Assembly (NCBI GenBank): GCA_963971285.1
Contig: OZ020245.1
Location: 24,628,983-24,692,982 of the forward strand
Direction: 5' to 3'
From: Astropecten irregularis
Lineage: Eukaryota; Echinodermata; Asteroidea; Paxillosida; Astropectinidae
Length of the DNA: 64,000 nucleotides
In this document: positions 14,501-26,193 of the stretch, piece by piece
Layout of the letters: every line of letters starts with the position of its first letter
Numbering within the stretch: position 1 is the first letter of the stretch
Translations under genes and position numbers: made by a program
Notes under the pieces: model-generated
The model's database searches: none
What the model was told of the DNA's origin: nothing
What the model saw: the letters and a program-made list of their open reading frames with translations, nothing else

Positions 14501-17500
14501 GTATGGGACTGAAATTTTCACTGATGACTGTTACAGTACCTGTTTTGGTAATTTTGCCTATGAACCTGTATTTCTTTAAAGGTTTTAACGAGGCGGGAAG
14601 CAATTAATTCGCAGCATTCACAGAAATTTGAAACAAAATGAATTGTCTGGAAACATCTTTTGGCAGCTGATGCTCAAATTAAAAATGAAAAAAAAAAGTC
14701 TTTTACTGTTTTTCATTACAATCAGGCGAAATTTCCTTTTTAATTTAACCGAGGTGTTTAGGATCAAATTCTGCTAGGATCGAAACGCGTCAGGCCCTCC
14801 TAACTCCATGCATTCAGTAAAACTGCTGAGAAACGAGGAAAACATTTGGAGCCTGTGGCTTCATCAACGCTTTTCCCATCTCAAAAGATCTTCGGGCCCG
14901 TTTTCATAATAATGATAATAATATTAAGTTATAAAGTGCAGACAATTCCACTTGCAAGTGATCAAAGGTGCTAATTTATTAACAAATGATACCAATGAAA
15001 ATAAAAATTAACATCCAGGTAAATACATACAAATACAACAAAAAAATAATCATTGTTAGTTGTACATTTTTGTCTTTTAACCTGTCATCCTTTTTACTGA
15101 TGTGACTTTGACACCTGATTGGTTTGTCCTTCACTTGGTCATTCCTATTTAGTGTGTACTCGACGAAACCTACTTGGAACATCACCAGCCCAATCGTGGT
15201 GCTGAAGCTAGCTGGTCAGTCTGGCTCAGTGAAGCTCAACGAACCTGTCAGGTTCAAGGTTCCTGTTAACAAGGTAATACTACATCCCCTCTGTGTTAAA
15301 GGCTATGACTGTGGCTATGGCTGATGCTAAAAGAGCAACTGTGTGTCACTCTGCATCATATCGAAGTATATAGGCCAGGCGAAGGAATGTCTTAGCTATG
15401 GTCGTAGATGTAGCCATTACCATGGGGGGCCAGGCTGTGTCCCCCAAAATTGTTGGTCTGCATACTCCATTGTCTCATTCCCAGTTGGTCATTTATTCTA
15501 GCTTAAGAGTATTCAGTTTTTTAATAAGCTTGAATACAATTATGTCAGTTGAAATAGTCCATGCTCTGAGCAGTAAGTCATAAATCATTATACTCATGAC
15601 CCCTGTAAGCAGTCAGTTGCGATGGTCGTAAGTTCGTAAGCCTTGATCTGACATGGCAACATGGCCGTGTCCCATGTCAGACCAACTTGAAGGATTACGA
15701 TCATCGCAACTAGTGATGATATTCTGACTAGTGCTTCACTGTATTAACCAATCCATTCAAATGTTCGAAGATATGGGCGCCCCTTTATATTACTGTGGTT
15801 CTCATTTCCCGACCGACCCATATTTTGGGCTCCGACCGAAGAAAAAAAAAAGATTTGCCGCCGACCCTGTCCAGAATGACATAATACAAATTCAAGGGAA
15901 AAAAATTAAAATTCCAGAATTTCTGGAGACAAATTTTGCCAATAGGCCTACATTTTTATACTTTTTATCACAGAAATAATAAAAAAAAATATTCAAACGA
16001 GATTACAGTGAATACAATGAACATTTCTCAAAATTTTCTTGAGGTTTTTGTGTATTCAGCCAGATTTTTTTTTTCGACCGACAGACCCTCCCTCAAGGTG
16101 AACAAGAAATGAGAACCACAGTAATAAAGAGGGACGCCTTTAATACCTCATATTATAATCCAAAGAAGCATGGATGAAATTCATTCACTCTGTTCTCGAT
16201 GAAGAATATTTCATATCAGGACGTACAATTATTGCATTACCTTTAACTCGCCTTCTCCATGTCCATTCCTCTTTTCCACTTCAGATCTTGGGCGAGTCAC
16301 CACTGTGTGTCTTTGAAGATAACGGGTAAGAAGTCAGAATACTCAAACACTGTACCGTCTGATTTTACCCATTAACCACAAACTATAGTGGAAAGGCTTT
16401 GTTGCCGAACAACAAGTGCAAAATGTTGTATTTAACCACTGTGAGCAACTTCAGGAGAGCATGCCAGTTATATTAAGTGACATTTTGGCTGCCACATATT
16501 TCCCTCTTTGTTCAAACAATCTTTGTTCAAACAATAATTCAGGCATCTGTGTAATGGTTTTGAATGTGCAGTCAATTTCTTGGCGCTTGGCCCTGATTTG
16601 CCAAGCTATACAGGATGTCCCAGAAACAACGCAACACTGTCTCGGGACTCATTATGTTAAAAATTAAACTGTTTATCACTTCAAGATTCAGATATGTGAT
16701 ACAGCCATGTCTTGGCCATCACCTTGTAGAATTTATTAAAGCAAAATTGGGCAGAAATTGGCGAAAATATGACCAATTGAAAGGGTACTCCTTAAAAACA
16801 AATTGGCAAGGATAACACGCATATATAGTGGTCAATACACACATAATGTGTATGAAAGATGAAAACTGGGTTTTGAGGTTGGGTGATTCAGTCTTAGTTT
16901 TTTCACTAAATTTCAGTCCAATTTTGCTCAAATTCTACATGGTGATAGCCAAGACATGGCTGCATTACATATCTGAATCTTGAAGTGACAAACAGTATAA
17001 CTTTTATATAATAGTTCCGTGTGTTTTTGAGGGGACACCCTGTATAGGCCCTTGACTGTACGATTCCAGAATGCGCCGTAAGCTCCATTACTTGACAGGA
17101 ATTCGCATGGTGTCATTATCCATGCCTTCCAGATGAGTTGTCAGTATCACCATGGTAATTCCACTGTGACATCACACTTTGCTTAGCAACATAAGACTAT
17201 AATATGCAAATTAGGCTTGCCCTTCACCGACGTGGATTAGCACAAGACTACTTAGCATTTTATGATGAATCTTAGTCAATTGTAATGCCAAGCCTTGGTT
17301 ACTTTCCACTCACACAGTGGCAGGGGAATTTTAAGGTACATGCAGTTCAGTGACATTAAAAAGTAGTGCAATATCTTGTGCATGACATAATTCGTATAAT
17401 GGTTTAATAGCCTTTTTTTGCAAAATGATTTCAAAAGCTGAAAGAAAATGCGCTGTTGACTTGAAGACCGGTTTTTAAAAGTCTCCCATTACAAAATAAA

Positions 17501-20500
17501 CAAATGTCTGATGCTTTGAAAATGCAAATGTCAATCGGGGAATTTTTCTCTAATCTTGTTTTTTGTTTTGTTTTGATTTTTCGAATTTTTTTTTTAGGAC
17601 TTGGAACGAAGACGGCCTTAAAGTCATAGATTATGATGAAGAAATTGCCATTGTTGAATGTCAGACTACCCACATGACCAACTTTGCTGTACTGATGGCC
17701 GTTGACGGCGTACCGGTGAGTTTACATGGAGGAAACAGTCTTATAGGACATAACAGGGGTATCAGATGCATAGGCCTTCCACCAACACAATCTGAAACTA
17801 TTTGCCTTTACTAGGCTTGAGGCTATAGGCTTGGGACTTATTTCACTATTGCCATTTGAAGCCCACAAAATGAAACGAAGGGATTGGGCTACATGATGGA
17901 GCTAGGTAAAGGCTCCGGCTTTGCCGTGTATCTCAATCCCTTCGTTTCATTTTAAGGACACGAAATGGCAGTAGAAAAACAAATGCCAAGCTTTAGCCTC
18001 AAGCCCCATTTCGTAAAGGCCCTATGTAGGCCTACTTCCATTTAGAGAAATGCCCTTTGCTTGAATGGAAATGAAAGGCATACTTCCTTGTTGAGAGCAA
18101 GCATCTCCTATCACTGACAACCCATTGCTGTTGTTGTTTTGGTGTATAGCTGGAAGGAGCTCATGCTGCAGCCTTGTCCATCATATCCTACATCGGCTGT
18201 GGACTGTCCCTCTTCTGCCTATTGATTGCCATCATTCTCTTCATCGTCTTACGGTAAGCCAAACTTGAACCTGATGGAGCCACCACCCCCTGCCCATTCA
18301 ACTTAAAACGCAGGCGAACAAACCCACACGAGGAGCCAATTTAATAGAGCTGCTTTAAGCACACAAAAATTGCTTTTAAGCATGAAAAGGCTTCCTTGAT
18401 CAAACAGGACTACCAACCAAATTTTGTGACGGTGATATCTTCTGCTTTTGGCTTGTATTCGACCATTGTTTGCTGCTCATAATATTCACAAGGAGTTTTG
18501 GCTGACATACTGATTTTATTTACCAAAGTGTTTGGTGCTTAAGAACATTTTGGCGCTTAAGCAGCTCTATGAAATTGGCCTGAGATGGATGAAGGCGAAA
18601 GCAGTCAATGAGAAATTGGATTTTTTCTCTTTGTAAGTTAATAAAAAATATGAGAGGCATTTCTGCTTGATGGTTGATCCAACGGTCCCAGCAGAATGGA
18701 AAGACGCTTTGCAAAACCAACTAACTTACAATAAAGGCACAACATCAGTAAGGCGCGGTTCTACCGAGGGCTATGGGGGAGCTGTAGCCCCCCAAAATTT
18801 TGTCTAGCCCCCCAAAAAAATGCAATTGAAAAAATAATTCTTGAAAATAATGGATCTTTTCAGTTATTAGCTGCCAATTACATAAAAAAAACCGAGTAGT
18901 GTATGATATAGGTGCATGTTTTCGACCCCTAATAATTATAAGACATAGCAGAAGCGAGTGTTAGAAGAACCCAAAATATTGGGTCTTCTAGCCCCCCAAA
19001 AAATAATGGCACATTCTAGCCTCCCAAAAATATTGGCTCTAGAACCGCGCCTGGATCTGTTCGAGCTGTTCCATCACCTAACAAAACATAAATCAAATAT
19101 TTTGGTCATTTTTTTGGATATGACATGAATTGGATATCGTGTCATGCCTGTAACATCATTCAGTTTGGGATTTTTGTTTCCATCAATTGCAGGGAGTTGA
19201 ACTCTACACGTATGGGAATTGTGAAGAACCTCTGCGTTGCTCTGTTTCTGGCACAGCTCTTGTTTGTTACTGGAATTCAAACAGCAGCTGTCAATGAGGT
19301 AAATCGATCAAAGATAATCGACTGAAACCATGGCTGCTAACTGGATAACAACTTCTTATTTTTTTAATTCAAACTACTTCCCTAAAATATCCACCCAAAT
19401 ATTAGGTTAGGCAGGGTATGTGGCTCAATTGACCCATAGCCACAATTATATAATTGATAATCTATTGTCTACGAACAAATTTGGCCAGATAGTTCAGAGT
19501 GTTCACATTTTCAACTGAAATACAGAAACCAAGTTGCCAAGAAACTGTTCAAAGTTTGGCAGAGATTTTTTTTAAAAGAAGAAGATGAAGAATTGTTGCC
19601 CAAATCCTTTTGTGTTGACCAATAAGAAGAAAAGGACTATTCATTGCTCAACCAATTTTGTGCAACATTTCCAATTGACTCAAATCACTAGAAACATCTT
19701 TAAACATGGCAGGGTATCTGATTCAACTTGTCCTTTTGCTTTATCGGCAACAAAAAAGCATATCTGACGCTGAAAGTTTATCAAACTGGAGTTAAACTGA
19801 CTGCAGTTCAACCATAGTTGATAACCTCTTTCTCCCAGACCTTTTGATTGAATGTTTCTGTTCTGTATTCATTCCTTCTGTACCTTCAGATCGCCTGCAA
19901 GGCAGTGGCAGCCATGTTGCATTACCTCTTCTTGTGTGTGATTGCATGGATGTTCTGCAACGGCATCTACCTGTATCAGAAAGTACACAGCGCAGCTAGG
20001 CCTGGTAGCGTGGTGGATCTGATCTACTTCGCCATCCTGGGCTGGGGTGAGTGTTACCTTGGTGGTCCAGACAGACATTGAAAGCTTTCATTGGGTGCAT
20101 TCGTTTAGCTCCCCCGGGTCGACACCAGTCAACCTCATCCCCATTCTCTTGCTTATTTTGTGCAGTATAGCACGAACATTCTCAGTAAGGGCTGACCCGT
20201 GTTAGCTAAACGAATGCACCCAATATACAGGGCCAATTTCATGGAGCTGTTTAGCACACACACAAAAATGCTTAGCACCAATTGTCTTGCTCAGTAAAAG
20301 AAACCACCATTAAAAATTCCATTTGATATTCATGGTCAGCGAACAACAGCCAAAGAACAATCACAAGTGATACACAACAAATGAAATGTTGGTTGTTAAT
20401 CCTGTTTGTTATTAAGACAGAAATGACATGGTTGGAAATTTTTTGTGATATGCAGGGCCCTGAAATTGGCTCCAGGTCTCATCAGAATGCTAAAACATGA

Positions 20501-23500
20501 AACTTGGAAAATGAGAAAAAAACTCTGCAGCTGGAATATTAGGACTGCAGATAAAATGAGCTTGTACGGCTAGTGGTGTTAATGAGCAAATTGTTGAAGT
20601 CAATAATTTACACGGTCGAAGCACTCTGAGCATGAACACTGACCAAGTACCTAAAATTGTTTCATGCAGTTTTCAGCCTGAACCTATGAGTTCTGCAGCT
20701 GATGAATCTTAGAATGTGAAACTTGCTAAGTGCTAAGCAAAGTGTGATGTCAAAAAAAACAAAAACAAGTCTGACTCTTTTGTAGAATCCAGCCTTGCTT
20801 TGTAATTAATGCTTACTAAGATACACTAGTATGACATTTACACAGAGTGTGCAGAGCTTCACAAGCCTCGGTATTTGGAGACATCACTGTTGACCAAAGT
20901 ATTTAGGTTCAGAAGTTATTATTTTGACTAAATTACATCTCTCTTCTTTCATTTCAAAGGAGCACCAGCTGTCGTGGTAGCCATCACAGCAGGAGTTGAT
21001 CACAAAGTGTACGGAACCAAAGATTTGTAAGTACATGTATAGTATCCGGTTTTTGTCATGTGGAGGTCATAATGGTAAGGCTGAGGCTGAGATTGAGGCC
21101 GATAAAAGTGGTGAAGTTGGTGAGGGTTTGACTGAGTGGTGAAATGTCGCAGAAATGCTCAAATGGGGTGAGGAGGACTATGGGCATTTACGAAAAGGAG
21201 GCATAGGCTCTGTTTTGTGCTCCAGCTCCATTTCATGGAAACCATTCTAAAACGACGGGTATTAAAATAGAGGTTTTTGGCTGTGGTTCGAAGTGGATTC
21301 TCTGGTTTGAAAAAGGAAACAGAGTTTCAGCTTCAATGAAAAACCACAGCCTATATTTTCAGCTCATGTATGTCAGAGCCTGAGCCTGAGCCACCGTTTC
21401 GTAAACACAGCTGTATAAAAACAGAAATCATCGAAGGGCAACATCTGAAGATCTGTTATATCACTGCTGCCCATCATCTACTCCCAGAAAACTTTGGAAG
21501 GCAAAAAAATAGAATCAGTACGAAACAGAATCCATCAGTAAATATCTCACTTTCTCTCCAGGTGCTGGCTTTCTGTGGAGGGATCTGGAATCTGGGCTTT
21601 CGTCATTCCAGCAATGCTCATCATCCTGGTGAGTTTATCCAAAATGGCCGACAGAGAAACCTTATCAATCAAATACATGTATTCTAATTCAGTGCAATAG
21701 CGCTCCGCACTAAAAATAGCACCAGCTCAGACAAACATTGCAACCCATTGATCTCCATATAGGCCTATATGGAGATCAATGTTGCAACCATGCAAACGTG
21801 GGTGCGTACCGTGTGCGCATCCATGTACACTACGTGTGTGAGACAATGTTTGTCTGACATCGGGGATTTTGTGACGTCATTAGTGCGGAGCGCTATTCCA
21901 AACCAAGCACCGTGCAAGTGTCCTTTTCTGCTTGACAAAGGCTAGCAGTCTGCAGCCGAAACATCGCTAGGCCTACATTTCAGACAACATCGTGACCCAT
22001 CGGATTATTAGCTTCTTACAATTTTCCACGATGAACAACCTGTTCTTTAGTATTAGATTCATAGTTATTTGAAAACGATGCGGCCAACAAACATTGCATG
22101 AAGTCTTGAGCATAGTCAGTTGGTTCAAGTCCATCACTAGTACAAATGTTTAAACCCAACATGCTCAAGCCTTTGGATGTGTGTAGCAGACAAGAGTTTC
22201 AAGATCTTTCCAGGGAGGTGTGTAAACCTCACAAGATTCTTGTTGCTAACTCCTTTCTGTTTTAAGTCATTGAAAAGTGAACAAAGAAAAGGCTTGACTG
22301 GAGCGGGATTCGAACCAGCTACCTCCTGAATACCATAGCAGCGCTCTTACCAACTGAGCAATCCAGCCCTATATGTTGGTGGTGTCAATTAATAGTCAAT
22401 TATCTTTGATTTCTTTTTTGTTTTGTCTTTCCACAGTTCAACGCATTTGTGACATTCCTGACCATGAAGGCATTCATGTCTGTCAAGGTTTTCAAGGATA
22501 AGACTGACAAGGACAAATTCAAGTAAGGAAACCATCATTGAAAAAGATTTCTTTTTTTCTCTGGATGTTTTTCTCAGAAAGAAAATTTTGTTTTCAGCGC
22601 AACACAGACCCAGGGATAAGGCTTGCACAGAATTCCCTAGAATTATGATTGGCAGGGTATCATTTTGAGAAAACAAAAGTTATATTATTTTGCCAAATAG
22701 AATAAGAAGATTCAAGATACAGCAAATTTTCAGCAGTTTGTAAAAATTGATTTAAAAAAATATGAGGTGAGAAAAGCAAAGAAGTTTTTTCTTATAATAT
22801 TCTCTAATAATGGAATTCAAACTTGCAATACACTGCTGCAAACTGCTCACTGAGTGAAGCAATGAACCAGTAGCTAATTTCATAACCAAAAGTTGTTGAA
22901 GCACCAAAAACCTTGGTAAATAAAATCAGTACCAGCCGAATCTTCTTGTGAATGTTATGCTCAGCATAACAATGGCCGAATACAAGTGAAAAGCAGAAAA
23001 CATCACATGAAAATTTGGTTGCCAATGCTGTTTGATCAAGGAAGGCTTTTCATGCTTAAGCAAATTTTGTGCTTAAGCAACAATATGAAATTGACCCTTG
23101 GGATGTAAAATCGGTAAGCCGGGGTAGGAGGGCCTGTCATTTCAACCTTTTCTAAAACAGCCATAAGTTATATCTGAAAAATTTGAGGCTTTGCATGGTG
23201 ACAAATGGTATGTGGATCGGTTTGCGGAAACACCACATAAGAATCGTTCGCACTTTTGCACTTCTCTTAAGGTCTCAACGTTTCGACTAGCCTGATCTAG
23301 TCATCATCAAGATGACGGCCGTTTCATCAGGCCAGTGGAATAAGTTTGCATTTTCTTTGGAATTTATATCCTTTTTATTTCTGGTTTCTTCAAGGTCCGG
23401 ATTGAGGGCCATAGTGGTCATGCTGCCCATCCTAGGACTGTCCTGGGTCTTCGGACTCCTGGCCTTTGGGGAAACTGGCATCTTTTTCCAGTACCTGTTT

Positions 23501-26161
23501 GCCATCTTCAACTCCCTGCAGGTAGGAACAAACGAACATTTTTAGGCCTTTTCCAAACCTCGGCTCCGGCTCAGGCTCCGACTCTGGCGCTGTCATCCCT
23601 ATCCTGAAAATATAGGTAGTTGCTTTTCATTGAAGCTGTTTTCTTGTTCAAAATAGAGTATCTACTTCCAAACCGTATGCAAAAGCCTCTATTTTGATAC
23701 CAATTATTTAAGAATGGATTCACAAAATGGAGCCGGAGCTGGAGCCTGAGCTGGAGCCGAGGTTTGGAATAGGACCCTAGTTTAATGCCCCGCGATCAGA
23801 ATGGAATGAAACAGAAAAATGATGGGTGCATTGACAGCTTGCTATGTGGTAGTCTGCAAAATTAGGACTTTATTCTGTAAGATGCCACATGTGGAAAAGC
23901 CACTGTGAATTACAATCATTTTGATTTAAAGTCATTATAACACTGTCACCAGATATCTTAAAAATCGAAAGTCGGCAGCCATCATCAGCATGTCCATCCA
24001 TCTATTCATAGGCAACATTCTTCCCACTTCAAATCTGTTGCTTAAAACTCAAGGAAAAGATGATTACAACACCAATTATTACCATGAGCCGTTGGAAAAC
24101 TGTTTGTCAGTTCATTTCAGTACTAATGATAATGGCACTTTGTGAAAATTTGTGAAAATTCAATTCCCTGCCACATTTTCCTATCCAGATCCTATCTTTT
24201 AATTCATTTATTGCCAAGTGGGATAACTCCTAACTCTTGAATCCCAAAAATTCAACATCTTGAAATTGTGTTCCTTTTTATACAGACTTTTAAAAAATAA
24301 TTCAGATGATATCTGATAATTGTTTTCTTCTTTACTTGCTGATTGTAACGATTTAATTTTTGAAAAAAATTAAAACAAAACTTTGATTGATCTTTTCTTC
24401 CTTGCAGGGCGTGTTCCTGTTCATCTTTCACATCTTTCTCAACGATGAGGTAAGACAAAGTGGAAACAAAATATCTGGGTTGAAACACGAATGATATAAT
24501 AAAACATCTCGTGCAAGTATTAAACAGGAATGAGAAAACTCACAGTCAATGGCTGTGTTGAAAATAAAGCAGAACTTTACTATGATGGTACCGTGACACT
24601 AGAAATATTGTCAATTCTCAATACTAAAAGAAGCTAGGTTTGCAGTGACACCATGTAATCTCTTCTGTGAGAGTGTGTGGTTCTGAGAAGAACCGTTGGT
24701 ATTATCTCGTGGTTCCGAACAGTGTGCTCTGTTCGTCCTCAGGAACGTTGAGATAATACCAATGGTTCTGCTAAGAACCACACACTCTCACAGAAGAGAT
24801 TACATGGTGTCACCGCAAACCTACCGTCTTTAGTACTTCCACCATTCATAGCTTCTAGTCTTAATTTAATTCTTAATACAAAAGTAATTGTAAAAGCAAC
24901 TAGATGAGAGATTGCGATCAGCCAAAATGTTTTATTTCACAATATGTCTTTGTTAAAAGACAAGAAAACAATGACACCGAAAGAAATAATAGACTAGTGA
25001 TACGAGGATTTACTTGCCAACATTATAGGGTGTTTACAAAACCTGGATGTTGAGGCTAGGCTTGGAACTTATTTCGCTACCGCCATTTGAGGTCCTAAAA
25101 CGAAATGAAGCCGAAGAAAGGCTCCAGCTTCACCATGTACCACAAGCCCTTCATTTCATTTAGGACACAAAATGGCGGTAGCGAAATAAATCCAAAACCT
25201 AGCCTCAAGCCTCATTTCGTGAAGGTCCATAATTTGTTTGTGAACATGGTCATTATTCAAGATTCAACATCGTATTCTTGTTCCTGCAGGTCAAGAGTGC
25301 AATGCGACGGCGCTTCGGTAAAGTTGGCGCGTCCGGAGATGAAAACACGCTCTTCAATAAAATCTGGGTGAGTCTCGGATAGCTATAACTGACTGGCCCC
25401 CGACCCCTCGAAAAACCCTTGCCCATGTCAAAATCAATGATGATTTGGCTGTTTTTTGGTGATTTTGCACCCGTCTGTGGCATAATGCCTTGCAGTGCAA
25501 GACTGGCGTGTCATTTTACATGTTAAGTGGAGACACTGTCAGGTTTTGTCCACACAATCCTTGCAGTTGATCTTTCTATTCAGTGTGGTACCTGCCCTGT
25601 CATCTGTACTTTCTTATGGACTCGTGCATTGGTTGGCAAGGAGACCGACTATATATGCTACCTTGACGGTTATTAAGCCATTGTCAAAGTGGTGTCATTT
25701 TAGCGCAGTTTAAGATGAAATCTACTCTTGCTTCATTGGAGTAAAACTCTATCGAAATTCAATTTGAGTCTAGTGGATGGAAAAGACTTGCCCTTTTCCT
25801 CTCTGAAATATTTGTTCTTGCCATATGGCTTGTGCGAATTCATGCATTGAGGGGACAATTTGACACCCCACTCCAAATTTCCAGCAACTTAGAAATAATA
25901 TCATTCATCGTTGCAAGTCAATTCATTGTCATTGTCCAGAAAGTTCCAAAACCTCAATACTTTGGTTGCAGGAGGGTTGAGAAATGTCTCCTTATTTATG
26001 TGCCATTTTGGCATTGTTATTTAAATGCTGACATTGTATATCAATTGTTATTCTTGTTCCTCACAGGCCTTCGGTGGTAACAACTCTAACGCAGAGAAAA
26101 CCCAGATGTCCTCGGTTACCCAGACAGAAAGTAGGTTGAAAACAAACAGCAGTCCTTTGAA

Positions 26162-26193
<32 letters not shown>

